NCBI RefSeq assembly: GCF_025966695.1
Contig: NZ_JAOEIY010000008.1
Location: 143,254 to 207,253 of the forward strand
Length of the DNA stretch: 64,000 nucleotides
Direction of reading: 5' to 3'
DNA from: Stutzerimonas sp. S1
GTDB taxonomy: Bacteria > Pseudomonadota > Gammaproteobacteria > Pseudomonadales > Pseudomonadaceae
In this document: positions 16,400 to 26,500 of the stretch, in pieces
Position numbering within the stretch: the first letter of the stretch is position 1
Layout: every line of letters starts with the position of its first letter
Program-made: the position numbers and the translations under genes
Notes under the pieces: generated by a model
Seen by the model: only the letters and a program-made list of their open reading frames with translations
The model's database searches: none
Told to the model about the DNA's origin: nothing

Positions 16400-19240
16400 T
16401 TAGCTGTTCCTGAGGTATCGAGCTCTGTTTCGCCCTGGCTCATACTGGCTGATAGCAGGCGTATTCTCTACGTAGCGTATCAATTCACCCTTATCATTTC
16501 TCATCCCAGCCTTCATCGGGTTAGGCCCCTTGGTAAAGCCTTGATAGACGAAATCTACCAGCACATCTTTGACGACCTGATCGAGACTGTTCCATTCGGT
16601 TCTATCGGGCTCGCTCGCAGTCCAGTGGTCGTAGTTTCTGATAGCACGTTCCACGTAGTTCGGATAGGTAATGTTAAAAAGGATTATTTCCTGCTCGGGG
16701 GTTATTTCCCCAATGGATGCTTTGTTCTCCCTTACAAATTGCTGAGCAATCGCGCCTTTCTTTCCATGTGCCTGAGCAATCTTAGTTGCCTGATCGTGTT
16801 CGACTCCGGCATTTTTCATATGGTTGTAGATTTCTGATTGGGTCCGGAAGCCCATATCATACCCGCGACCGAGAGTGACCCCCGACAGATCGTTTCCAGG
16901 CCAGTGAACGACCCGGCTGAAGAACGGAGAGGTGGGGATGTTATTCCCTTCAGCGTCAAATGTTATTTTTCCTTCGCTAATCGTGGGGGCGACCTTCGCT
17001 ACAGTACTGAACACACTGATAAGAGTCAGTGGTTGGAAGTGCCAAGCTTTTCCATCCGCGCTGATAGAGTGATTCCCAGCGATATCGCCCCACCAGCTTA
17101 GAGTTTTGATGCGATTCTTCTCTTCGGCCCAGTTCTGGTTGGGATCAGCGGAGCTGTGGCCCATCAGCTCATCGAGCTCGTCCCAACGCGCCGCATTCCA
17201 AAACCACTCACTTTCATGCCGCGTGATGAGCTGCGAGATGGACTGGGCGTGCCAAGGCTTTTCCTGCGCCAACTGAATTTCTTGGGAGGTCATCTTGCTG
17301 TCGCGGTCGGTGTCGATGATGTTGTAGAGACGGCTGCGCACCGGACCTTTGTCGGCCTGGTCGATAGCGCCCCGGTAGCTGGCTTTCTCATCGTCGGACA
17401 GGCGAAGCTCCGCGTTGAGGTAGTAGGCGAGTCCTGAGCTGGGCGGATCGGCATCCTCTAGGCATTCGAAGCCTTCCCACTCCCAGGGACTGTGGCGGGT
17501 GGTGATCAGCTCCTGTTCCGATAGCCAGCCGCTGATGGGCCGTCCGTCCTTGCCGGCTAACAGATCATCAAGTCGCCACCAAATGGTCCCGCGTGAAGGA
17601 TCGGTTGCTGTGTTGCTGGCAGGAATCTTGATCTTGGCTTCGTTTGGAAGCGCATCCAGCAGATTTTGCGGCAGGATCAGGTCGACGCCGACCTCTTGTC
17701 CTTCATCGGCCTGCTTCGGCGGGTTTTCGCTATTGATGTCACTCCGGTGATGAATCAACTTGCTGGCGTCCGCGTGGACCTTAAGCAGCGTCTTTTTCTC
17801 CTCGGGCAGGCTATGCGCCCACTTGCGGCTTTCGCTTAGGAATGTTGGCACATCTTCACAACTGAAGACCTCCAGATGCAGCAACTCCTGAGGTAAACCA
17901 TCGCTTTGATTCTGGTACTTGCCTAGATGGCCGATCAGATCACCTGCCTTGATCGGCGCAGGTGGTTCAAGAAGCACCACGGAACCCAGGGCCTTGGGTT
18001 GTGATTGGGCCCTTAGAAAGGAAGAAGAGACGTAACCAGGCATCGTCCCATCTGCCTGTGGCGTCAGCGCTGGTTCGTTGTTGTCGCTAATCACCTGTTC
18101 GAGCTTGAGAAACTCGCCTTCGCCCGATGCGCGGATCTGGGCGCCTTTACTGAGCTTGCCCACGACAGGTGAGTTAATTCGGCCTTCGGCTCTGACGTTG
18201 AGCTCGCCGCCGCCGGTACTAACGGTATACACACCGGAAGCCCAAAACGACGGCCGCTCCAGCTTCTCGTCTTGGCGATAGTCTTTCCAGCATTTGAGGT
18301 GCATGTACAGGCTGAAGATTGTCAACCCCGGCGGATTCGCTTTCGAGTCACTCTCAGTAATGAACGCCTTGGCCTGAAGGGTATGTTTGACCAGCACGAA
18401 GCCGGTGGAAAACGGGGCTCGTATCTGAAGCGGCGGTTTGCCGGCGTAGGTGCTGATGGGGTATTCATCGTTGATACGATAAGCGACTACTTCGCCATGG
18501 GTGATGCAGTTGACGCGGCTCTGATCGAAGGCTCCGGACGTGCCCCCGTCGAAGTGAATGCCGCCATGCCACAGCCCATTCCCGCCGATGGGGTAGAAGC
18601 CTGCCTGGGCCTTGCATAGCGCGGTCAGGGGTTGCAACGAATGGCTTGCTAAGGGCTTGCAGGGGTAGCACCAGTCCCCCTTGGTACCGTTTTCGTTGCC
18701 ACTAACGGGCGCTATTGGCTTTTCGTCGTCGGGGCTCAGGGTGCCATTGGCCATGTCCGCGATATACCGTTTGAAGACATTTTCCTCGAGTTCGGCATGG
18801 ACATGGATGGCGTAGCTCTGTCCTCCCGCCCTGTCCGTTCCGGCTTGCAGGCCAATATGCTGACCGTATGTGATGGCATCGCCATCGTTGACTTTGAATG
18901 TCGGGTGAAGATGCAGGATTTGCCCGAGTAGCTGCCCATTGGTCCGGGCGTCATAGATCTGCAGCGTGCCGTAAGCACGGTTGGTCTTGGCATAGCCGGC
19001 CAGGGGGCTGGGAACAGGGATGGATTGGTTACTGCCATTAACGAGCAGCACGAAATCCTTCTTGATAAGTGTGCGGCCACCGATATGGCGGACCTCTTCG
19101 AGTTGTCCGTTGATGGTCCCGTAGTCGCGGTTTGGCTCACGCCCTGATGAGGGGTGATGCTTGGCGAGGTCTTCGTAGTGGAGTACATCCTCGGTGCGGT
19201 TTCCGACACTTTCAACAATTCTGTAGCGACGTCCTGTCAT
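16400..19240 (-). CDS. Multidomain peptidoglycan-hydrolase T6SS effector with C-terminal lysozyme-like domain
   Basis: 946 residues from ATG 19240 (AGGAACG seven bases upstream). The N-terminal 170 residues form a LytM/M23-like fold (ILHLHP, GDAITYGQHIG, YAIHVHAEL). A second degenerate M23-like unit follows (WHGGIHFDGG, ITHGEVVAY, FSLYMHL, then GDLIGHLGKY and LLHLEVF) with an SH3-like insert (ELNVRAEGRINSPVVGKLSKG). An EF-hand-like DTDRDSKMTSQEI segment precedes the last 175 residues, which carry HWPGNDLSGVTLGRGYDMG and DFVYQG, as in pesticin/T4-lysozyme-like muramidases. It lies downstream of vgrG and upstream of a lysozyme-inhibitor-like gene. Enzymatic activity of the M23-like units is doubtful. 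Confidence 0.82.
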   Translation of the reverse strand: MTGRRYRIVESVGNRTEDVLHYEDLAKHHPSSGREPNRDYGTINGQLEEVRHIGGRTLIKKDFVLLVNGSNQSIPVPSPLAGYAKTNRAYGTLQIYDARTNGQLLGQILHLHPTFKVNDGDAITYGQHIGLQAGTDRAGGQSYAIHVHAELEENVFKRYIADMANGTLSPDDEKPIAPVSGNENGTKGDWCYPCKPLASHSLQPLTALCKAQAGFYPIGGNGLWHGGIHFDGGTSGAFDQSRVNCITHGEVVAYRINDEYPISTYAGKPPLQIRAPFSTGFVLVKHTLQAKAFITESDSKANPPGLTIFSLYMHLKCWKDYRQDEKLERPSFWASGVYTVSTGGGELNVRAEGRINSPVVGKLSKGAQIRASGEGEFLKLEQVISDNNEPALTPQADGTMPGYVSSSFLRAQSQPKALGSVVLLEPPAPIKAGDLIGHLGKYQNQSDGLPQELLHLEVFSCEDVPTFLSESRKWAHSLPEEKKTLLKVHADASKLIHHRSDINSENPPKQADEGQEVGVDLILPQNLLDALPNEAKIKIPASNTATDPSRGTIWWRLDDLLAGKDGRPISGWLSEQELITTRHSPWEWEGFECLEDADPPSSGLAYYLNAELRLSDDEKASYRGAIDQADKGPVRSRLYNIIDTDRDSKMTSQEIQLAQEKPWHAQSISQLITRHESEWFWNAARWDELDELMGHSSADPNQNWAEEKNRIKTLSWWGDIAGNHSISADGKAWHFQPLTLISVFSTVAKVAPTISEGKITFDAEGNNIPTSPFFSRVVHWPGNDLSGVTLGRGYDMGFRTQSEIYNHMKNAGVEHDQATKIAQAHGKKGAIAQQFVRENKASIGEITPEQEIILFNITYPNYVERAIRNYDHWTASEPDRTEWNSLDQVVKDVLVDFVYQGFTKGPNPMKAGMRNDKGELIRYVENTPAISQYEPGRNRARYLRNS

Positions 19241-19271
19241 GTCCGTTCCTGGTTGTAGTCGTGTTGAACGC

Positions 19272-19748
19272 TTAGAGGCCGCAGGCCGCTCCGAAGGTCT
19301 TGTAGACCTCTGTCTTTCCATCCGCCTCAAAGGCGAAGTCAACGTGCCGGTCGTCCGACTCGTTGTACTCCGAATAATCGAACTGCCGGACTATGGTGAG
19401 CGTGGCAGCCATGCCATCAGCGGCGTAGGCCGTACGGGTTTCGGTAATATTGGTTCGTTGCAACTCTTGGAGGGTGCCGGCAGTTTTGACGAACAACACT
19501 TCATCTATCTCGACTGCAATCGGCTGGGCGTCACGCATGGCCCGATATTGGTCATCGGCTGGAACCAGCGCGCAGCGATAATTTTCGATACCCCCTGATT
19601 CCTGATACCGAGTGAGGGCTTCCTGATAAGTGATAGGTTCTAGTTCGAGGGCGGCGCAGCCAACCAGATAGCCACCGGACAGGATGAACAGCAGTACCTG
19701 GCGCGCGAAGTGGTGAACGGGACGACGGTTCTTGAGGTTGATATTCAT
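19272..19748 (-). CDS. Lipoprotein of unknown function between vgrG and effector
   Basis: 158 residues with a basic N-terminus, hydrophobic stretch and lipobox LVGC (Cys at about residue 31). The mature part is acidic and shows no family I recognise. It lies nine bases after vgrG and before the hydrolase effector. It could be a second immunity protein, since lipoprotein immunities are common for periplasm-acting toxins, or an accessory loading factor. Only the export signal and the context support this. Confidence 0.6.
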   Translation of the reverse strand: MNINLKNRRPVHHFARQVLLFILSGGYLVGCAALELEPITYQEALTRYQESGGIENYRCALVPADDQYRAMRDAQPIAVEIDEVLFVKTAGTLQELQRTNITETRTAYAADGMAATLTIVRQFDYSEYNESDDRHVDFAFEADGKTEVYKTFGAACGL

Positions 19749-19757
19749 CGTTTGGTT

Positions 19758-21803
19758 TCAGCCTGAAAAATTCATCATTCTTTTGACTTTGTTTTTGGGG
19801 TTGAGCGAACTGGCAGACGCCTGTTCCAACAAGCTCCCCGCCTTCTCGCTATCCGCCATCCCCGGCAGCACTGGCGCTTTGATCTTGATCCCCGAACCCT
19901 TGCCCGGTGCGCCGCCGGCGTTGATTCGCGCCAGCGGGCCGGAGACGGTGATGCCGCCCGGGTCGAGCTTGATGAAGCTGCCGCCGGCCTTGAGGGTCAG
20001 TTCGATGCCGGCTTCGATGACCATCTTCTGCCCGGCCTTGAGGTGGATCTCGCGGCCGGCCTTGGTCAGCTGGGCGGTGCCGAGCTTGATGTGCTGGGTC
20101 TGGGCGATGGTGAGGTGATCGTCGGGTTTGACTTCCACCTTGCGGTCGCCGGCCACGGTCAGGTGCTCTTCGGCGCGGAGTTCGCTGTAGCTGTTGGCTT
20201 CCACCGTGTCATGGCGCTCGTGGCCGACGCGGATCTTCTGGTCGTGCTCGATGTTCTCGTCCCAATCGCGCTGGGCGTGGATGTAGATCTGTTCCTGGCC
20301 CTTGCGGTCTTCGATGCGCAGTTCGTTGTAGCCGCTACCGCCCGGGCTGCTCAGGGTCTTGAACACCGTGCGGGTCTTGTTCGCCGGCAGGTCGTAAGGG
20401 ACCTGGTGTTCCTTGTGGTACAGGCAGCCGGTCACCAGCGGTTGATCGGGGTCACCTTCGAGGAAGGTCACCAGCACTTCCATGCCAACCCGCGGAATGG
20501 CGATGCCGCCATAGCGGTCGCCGGCCCAGCTGGAGGAGACGCGCAGCCAGCAGCTGGTCTTGTCGTCGGCCTGGCCTTCACGGTCCCAATGGAACTGAAC
20601 GCGCACGCGACCGTATTCATCGCAGTGGATTTCTTCGCCGGCAGGTCCCGTGACTACGGCGGTCTGGCTACCCAGCACCCTCGGTTTCGGATGGTGAAGA
20701 GCTGGGCGGAAGGGGATGTCCCAGGGCGTGGCGTTGAAGCGGTTGCGGTAGCCCTGGACGAAACCGTCGCCGGGCGCGATATGACTGGTGACCGACTCCT
20801 CCAACACCTGCGGCTGCCTGCCTTCATGCAGGACTTCGGTGAGCAGCCAGAGGTCGTTCCATTCCCGGCGTGGGTGGTCGGACATCTCCAGCAGATGGCC
20901 GCTGACCAATCCTGGTTGATCGCTGTTGCCTTCGGCAAGGCGGTAGTCGTGGCGATGGCGCTCCAGGGCGCGTTGCGACAGGTGCTTGCCGCGGGCGCGC
21001 TCGGTGAAGCGGCCGGGGTAGTCGTAATCTTCCAGGTCGGGCTGCGGCAGCGCGTCCGCCGCCGATTCGCCGCGGTAGGCCGCCTCCATTAGCAACCTGG
21101 GCTGTTCGAAGTCGTAATCACGGCGACTGACCCTGCTGGTGCGTGTGGCGACGCGCACGGCGAAGCGCTTGATCACCGGCTCGTCGGCCGTCATGCCGTT
21201 GTCCTGCAGATAGGCGGTCGGCTGGCCGAGTCTGGCGAAGCTGGTCTGGTCATCGCCGAAGACCAGTACATGGCCGGCCGTGCTGTGCTCGAAGTGGTAA
21301 TGGATGCCCTCTTCCTCGCACAGGCGCTGAATGAAGTGCAGGTCGGTTTCGTCGTACTGCACGCAGTATTCGCGCTCTGGGTAGAGCACTGGGCCAAGCT
21401 GGAAGCGGTAGGCGTTGGCCTGGATGCCGTGTTCCTCGAGCACCTGGGCGACAATCTGCGGCACCGTCAGGTGCTGGAAGATGCGCTGGTTGGTGCGATG
21501 GGCGAGGTAGGCCAGCTGCGGCACCAGCGTGAGCCGATAGCGGGTCAGGCGCTTGCCGGATTCACCCTGGGCGATGCGGTGGACCAGGCCATGAACGCCT
21601 TTGCCAGCTGGATCGAAGGCGAGAAAGGCTGGCCTGTGCAGCAGTGCCTGCAGATCCAGGTCGGCGCGCTCGCTGACCAGTTCCAGATCGAAGCGATAGG
21701 GCTGACTGATGGCCTCGCGCCCCTGAAATTCGAGCACCTGGAAGTCGTGTTCGACGCCTTCCAGGGTCAGGCTGAAGTGGGTTTCATTGGCGGCGTTGAA
21801 CAT
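19758..21803 (-). CDS. vgrG: T6SS spike protein VgrG (TssI)
   Basis: 681 residues. The N-terminal gp27-like part (FSLTLEGVEHDFQVLEFQGREAIS, then YCVQYDETDLHFIQRLCEEEGIHYHFEH) and the gp5-like OB fold (AVVTGPAGEEIHCDEYGRVRVQFHWDREG, WAGDRYGGIAIPRVGMEVLVTFLEGDPDQPLVTGCLYH) are intact, followed by the beta-helical needle with repeated Lys/Val/Thr strands. About 50 residues follow the helix, without an enzymatic domain, so this VgrG probably carries cargo encoded next to it. It lies 21 bases after the kinase gene. Confidence 0.96.
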   Translation of the reverse strand: MFNAANETHFSLTLEGVEHDFQVLEFQGREAISQPYRFDLELVSERADLDLQALLHRPAFLAFDPAGKGVHGLVHRIAQGESGKRLTRYRLTLVPQLAYLAHRTNQRIFQHLTVPQIVAQVLEEHGIQANAYRFQLGPVLYPEREYCVQYDETDLHFIQRLCEEEGIHYHFEHSTAGHVLVFGDDQTSFARLGQPTAYLQDNGMTADEPVIKRFAVRVATRTSRVSRRDYDFEQPRLLMEAAYRGESAADALPQPDLEDYDYPGRFTERARGKHLSQRALERHRHDYRLAEGNSDQPGLVSGHLLEMSDHPRREWNDLWLLTEVLHEGRQPQVLEESVTSHIAPGDGFVQGYRNRFNATPWDIPFRPALHHPKPRVLGSQTAVVTGPAGEEIHCDEYGRVRVQFHWDREGQADDKTSCWLRVSSSWAGDRYGGIAIPRVGMEVLVTFLEGDPDQPLVTGCLYHKEHQVPYDLPANKTRTVFKTLSSPGGSGYNELRIEDRKGQEQIYIHAQRDWDENIEHDQKIRVGHERHDTVEANSYSELRAEEHLTVAGDRKVEVKPDDHLTIAQTQHIKLGTAQLTKAGREIHLKAGQKMVIEAGIELTLKAGGSFIKLDPGGITVSGPLARINAGGAPGKGSGIKIKAPVLPGMADSEKAGSLLEQASASSLNPKNKVKRMMNFSG

Positions 21804-21824
21804 TGGGCTTTCCTTGTCCTGATG

Positions 21825-22796
21825 TCATCCATGGGAATGACCGAGCCAGCGCTGCCAGCGGCTCGGTACGGGGCGGCTGAAGACCTGCAACAGGCCCGCC
21901 GCATCGATGCTGCGCTGAGCTTCGTCGAAGGCCAGTGCCAGCCGCAGCGCCGGCCAGCAATGCGCCGGCAATTGCGGCGGGCGCTGCAGGGTGCGATCCA
22001 GCCCCATGGCCTTGGCCTGGCGGGCGCTGAGCCGGCGATAAGGGTGGCTGCCGCTGGCCAGTTCATAGAGCACGCAGGCCAGTGCGTAGATATCGGCGCT
22101 GGCGGTCAGTTCGCCACCGTCGAGCAGTTCCAGTGCGGCATAACGCGGCGTCCAGGCGGCGAAACGCGTGCGGCACAGGCGCGGCAGACCGGGCAGCAGG
22201 CCTTCGAGCGGCTGGCCGAGGCCATAGTCGAACAGGCGCAGGCCGTCATCGGCGAGCATCACGTTGCTCGGTTTCAGGTCGCCATGCAGCACGCCCAGGC
22301 TGTGGGAGTAGGTCAGCGCCTCCAGCAGCGGTAACGCGATGCCCTGCAGTTCGTTCCAGGCCATGCCCTGCGGGCGCTCGCACAGTAGCTGGTCGAGGGT
22401 TGGACCCTTGAGCAGCTCCAGGGTGATGAAGGCACGCTGGCTGGCCGGGTCGATGTCGAAGTTGTACAGGCGCACGACATGGCGGTGACTGAGGCGCGTG
22501 GTCAGCGCGTATTCGCTGTAGAGCAGCGCGCTGGCATCGGGGTATTCGGCGAAATCCTCGCTGAGCGTCTTCAGCGCCACGTAGGGTTCCGGATCGCCGA
22601 ACTGTTCGCGCAGCAAGTCACGGGCGCGATAGACCGCGCCCATGCCGCCGACGCCGAGCAGGCGCTCGATCCGATAGCGGCCGCCGAGGACGTCCGGCAG
22701 CTCGCCGGCAGGCGTCTTCGGCACCACCGGCACCGGCGTGGCCGCGGTGGATGCCAGCGCAAAATAGGTGAGATCGCAGGCGGGCTGGGCGTTCAT
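21825..22796 (-). CDS. T6SS-associated serine/threonine protein kinase (Stk1/PpkA-type)
   Basis: 323 residues from ATG 22796, which overlaps the phosphatase stop (ATGA); upstream in-frame starts would run into the phosphatase gene. Kinase motifs: GVGGMG (48-53), VALK with Lys76, HGDLKPSN with Asp173, and Asp190 in DYG in place of DFG. The catalytic loop has HGD in place of HRD, so it is a non-RD kinase. No membrane segment follows the kinase domain. With the adjacent PP2C phosphatase and the FHA protein it should form the threonine phosphorylation pathway, as Stk1-Stp1-Fha2 in P. aeruginosa HSI-II. Confidence 0.9.
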   Translation of the reverse strand: MNAQPACDLTYFALASTAATPVPVVPKTPAGELPDVLGGRYRIERLLGVGGMGAVYRARDLLREQFGDPEPYVALKTLSEDFAEYPDASALLYSEYALTTRLSHRHVVRLYNFDIDPASQRAFITLELLKGPTLDQLLCERPQGMAWNELQGIALPLLEALTYSHSLGVLHGDLKPSNVMLADDGLRLFDYGLGQPLEGLLPGLPRLCRTRFAAWTPRYAALELLDGGELTASADIYALACVLYELASGSHPYRRLSARQAKAMGLDRTLQRPPQLPAHCWPALRLALAFDEAQRSIDAAGLLQVFSRPVPSRWQRWLGHSHG

Positions 22797-23524
22797 CGGC
22801 GGATCACCACGGCGCTGAGGTTGTCGCGCGCCGGGCCCTTGAGCGCCTGGCGAAATAGCCGCTCCAGCGCCAGGTGTGTGGATGGCAGGCTGAGTGCGGC
22901 GCCGAGGGCGTCGGCGGACATGCTCTGGTAGAGCCCATCGCTGCACAGCAGCAGCGTGTCGCCGGGAAGCACGACGAACTCGAGGATATCCAGCTCCAGC
23001 TTCTCGCTGGCGCCGATGGCGCGGGTCAGCGCGTGAGCAGCCGGGTGTTTGGCGGCAAGCTCGGGGCTGAGCTGCTGCTCGTCGATCAGTTGCTGCAGCA
23101 ACGAGTGGTCACGTGACAGCTGATACAGCCGGCCGCCGCGCCACAGGTAGCAGCGGCTGTCGCCGGCCCAGATGCAGGCGGCGCGGTCGCCCTCCATGAG
23201 CAGGGCGACCACCGTGCTGCCGATCACCGGATCGGGCCGTTCGGCGGTGACCGTCAGTTCCTGACTGAGGCGGCGATTCAGCTCATGCAGGCAGCGCCGT
23301 AGCGCCAGCAGCCGCTCGGGCAGATCGCCGCCGCTGGAAAGCTCGGCCAGCTGCTCGACGATCAGGCGACTGGCCAGGGCGCCGTTCTGATGCCCGCCCA
23401 TGCCGTCGGCCACGGCCCAGAGCCCGGCCTGTGGCAGGTCGAGAAAGGCATCCTCGTTGCGCGCACGCACCTTGCCGGTGTCGGTGCGCGCAGCGCTGCG
23501 CCAGCTGCACGCCGTTGCGCTCAT
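22793..23524 (-). CDS. T6SS-associated PP2C-type protein phosphatase (Stp1/PppA-type)
   Basis: About 243 residues from ATG 23524, overlapping the tssM stop (TGATG). PP2C motifs: TDTGKVRARNEDAF, WAVADGMGGHQNG with the metal-binding Asp, GSTVVALL, AWAGDSRCYLWR (here IWAGDSRCYLWRGG), LLCSDGLYQ, and DNLSAVVI near the end. The enzyme reverses phosphorylation by the neighbouring kinase. The order tssM-stp-stk is that of HSI-II. Confidence 0.92.
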   Translation of the reverse strand: MSATACSWRSAARTDTGKVRARNEDAFLDLPQAGLWAVADGMGGHQNGALASRLIVEQLAELSSGGDLPERLLALRRCLHELNRRLSQELTVTAERPDPVIGSTVVALLMEGDRAACIWAGDSRCYLWRGGRLYQLSRDHSLLQQLIDEQQLSPELAAKHPAAHALTRAIGASEKLELDILEFVVLPGDTLLLCSDGLYQSMSADALGAALSLPSTHLALERLFRQALKGPARDNLSAVVIRR

Positions 23525-26500
23525 CACAGCGTCGCCGGCAGCTTGAAGCCGCGCAGCAGCGCGAGGTCGAACGGATTCGGCGAGCGCTGCGCGTGCAGGA
23601 GGTAGTTGGCGCGCAGGCCGCCGAGGTCGGCCTTGAGCATCAACACGTCACGGCCGCTGTGGTAGTCGACCTGCATCAGGTCGATCAGGCGGAACAGCGA
23701 CCAGGGCCCGGTGTTCTTCTCGATACCCACGCGGCGACCGCCGAGCTCTTCCACCACCAGGCTGGTGCGTCCGTCGTCGGCTTCGGCCGGCCAGCGGAAT
23801 GCGGTCTGCACGATCGGGCCGTGGCGGTACTCCAGCTGCTGGTTGCCGAAGCGGAAGTCGGCCCGGCCGAGGCTCGAATCCAGCGAGTACGGCTCCAGCT
23901 TGAACAGGATCAGCGGCTCGTTGGGGTTTTCGGCGAAGAAGCTGCGGCGAATGGTCTGCGCCCGGCTCATCTGCGCGAGGAACTGCTCGGACAACGGCAG
24001 GCCGCGGCCATCGACTCGGCGCAGCTGGTACTGACCGGCGCTGCCGCTGACGAAGGGCTTGAGGTAGCGCTCGAAGAAGCTGTCCGCCAGGCCCTGGGCC
24101 TTGAAGAACTCGCGGAAGTCAGCGAGGGCGACGTCGCTGGCGCTGTGGGCGCTGAACGGATAGCGCGCGCGCAGGGCACCGCGATAGCTGGCATAGAGTT
24201 CGTTGCGATAGCGCTGGTTGAGGTAGTGATAGGCATCGCTGAGCACCAGCGACCAGCTGTCCTCGGCCAGCAGCCCCAGCCACTTGCCCAGCGGCTGCGG
24301 CAGCCGTGCAGCGCTGTTGCGCAGCTGGTTGATGGCGTCGCGTTGGCCGCCCATGCGTGCCTTGGCCATCTCGAAGGCGGCCTGTTCCGGTGCGCTGGCA
24401 TGGGCCAGCGAGGCCAGCTGCAATTGCAGGGCGTCGAGGGCCTGCAGACTGGCGCTCAACTCCGGGCCGGCTGCGCCGTTTTCGTCCAGCAGCTGGTGCA
24501 ACGGCGCGAAGCGCCGCTCCAGGGTCTTGCGTGCGGTGTCGGGTACGTTCTTCAGCAGCGCAGCCTGGGTCTGCTCCGCCGCGGCAGTGGCCAGTTTGGC
24601 CGCCTTGCCGAGCTTGCCACCGGCATCTTGCGCCGCTTCGGCCAGCTCGCCGGCCTCGGCGGCCGCTTCGGTCAGACCGGCGAAGCGGGTGTTCTCGCGT
24701 ATTTCCAGCAGCAGTTGCAGCAGCGGCGAGTTGGCCGCGGTGAGCCCGGCGAGCTGTGCAGCACCCTGCGCCGCGCTGGCGGCCGGGAGAATGTTCAGCT
24801 GGGCGATCGCTTCGCTCCAGTGCGCGGCGTAGTCGCGGAAATACAGCTGCTCCATTTCCGTCAGCAGGCGGCTCAGGTCCTTGGCGCTGAGGCTGTCGCC
24901 TTCGCCCAGCACCCAGTTGTCGCGCAGAATCTCACTGACCAGATCGGCGCCCTGAGCGACGAACAGCTTGTGATAGCCGCGCTGGGTATAGAAGCCGGGA
25001 ATCGCATAGTCGCCGCCGACGAACAGCGATGCCTGCGGACCGAGCTGCGTGTTCAGACGATAGTCGGGAAGGTTGCGCGCCTGATCGCGCAGCATGCGGT
25101 ACACCACTGCCGCCAGCGATTCGCTGCGCAACTGGGCGCGGGCCTTGGCCACCAGTTTTTCGTTCAGCTGATACGGCGCGAAGGATTCCTCCAGCAGGCG
25201 CGCAAAGTGCGTGTTGAGCCCCTGCTGCGCCACGGCATTGCCCGGATGGCGCAGCGACCAGTCGGCGGCCAGCCAGTCCTTGAGAAACGCAGCATCACGG
25301 CGTTCGGCCAGGTTCAGCATGAGATAGGCGCGCAGGCTGCCGAGCAGTTGCTCGCGGTCGTTCAAGTTGGCGCGAATCTGCGCTTCCAGCTGCCGGCCGA
25401 CACGTGGCAGCAGCAGTTTCTCCAGATCGCGGCGGTAGGCCTCGTGCAGCGTCGGGTCGACCGCCTCGCCCTGATACAGGCCGCCCCGGCGCAGCCAGGA
25501 CACCTCGTCTTTCGGCGGGAACACCTCGGTCGCCGCATAGCTCGCGTCCAGAGCCTTGAGCGTGCGCAGAGCCTCGTCTCCCGCCTCGATGGACTTGCGC
25601 TCGCTGCCGAGTTGCTGGGCGATGCCGCGCAGCTGTTCCAGGCGCTCGTGGTTGCCCGAGAAGTTCAGCGCCCAGGCGCCGCCGATCAGCAGCAGGCAGC
25701 CGAAGGCGCCGGCATAGAGGGCACGCTGGCCCCAGTCGATGCGGCGCACCTCGCGTTGGTCGAGGCCCGCCAGTTCGGCTTCCGGGAAGATCACCCGGCT
25801 GAGCAGCTGATTGATGAAGCGCGCACGGCCGCTGCGGAAGGTTGGCAGTGCACTGCTGGCCAGGCCGAGCTGACGACCGATGCCGGCGGTGAGCGGGTCG
25901 AGACCTTCGCGCAGTTGCGGCGCGCTGGTCAGGTAGAAGCCGCGCAACTGGCTGGCACGCTGGTAACGGTTGCCAGCGAAGGCCAGTTCGATGAACAGGC
26001 TCAGATGCTCGCCGATCTGCCCCAGCTGATGGGGGAAGTCGAGGATGCGGCCACGGCGCTGGGTATCGCGCTCCTGATGCATGCGCAGGATCACCTGGCT
26101 GTTCAGCCGGCGCAGCAGTTCCTCGAACTCCTGGCGCACGACCTGCGCGTCGCTGCCATTCTGTTCCTTGCGGAAACTCGCGCCGAGCACCTGATCGCTT
26201 TCCTCCCGCGACAGCTGCTCGAAGAACTCGTCGAAACCGAGAATCCGATCGGCCTTGCTCAGCACCAGGTAGACCGGCACGTCCACGCTCAGACGTTGAT
26301 GGATCTCATGCAGGCGCTGACGGGTCTGGCGGGCAAGGTTCTCCAGCTCCAGTTCACTGCCGCCCTGCAGCTGGTCCACGGGCAGGTTGACCAGCACGCC
26401 GTTGAGCGGCCGTGCACGACGCCTGCGCAGCAGACCGAGCAAAGTATCCCAGGCGCTGCCGTCGACGGCAGCGTCGGGCTGGGTCAGGTAGCGGCCGGCG

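Noticed and set aside
22796..22946. A 50-residue N-terminal extension of the T6SS kinase
   Set aside because: The extension is Arg/Pro-rich translation of the overlapping phosphatase gene; ATG 22796 forms a standard ATGA overlap.
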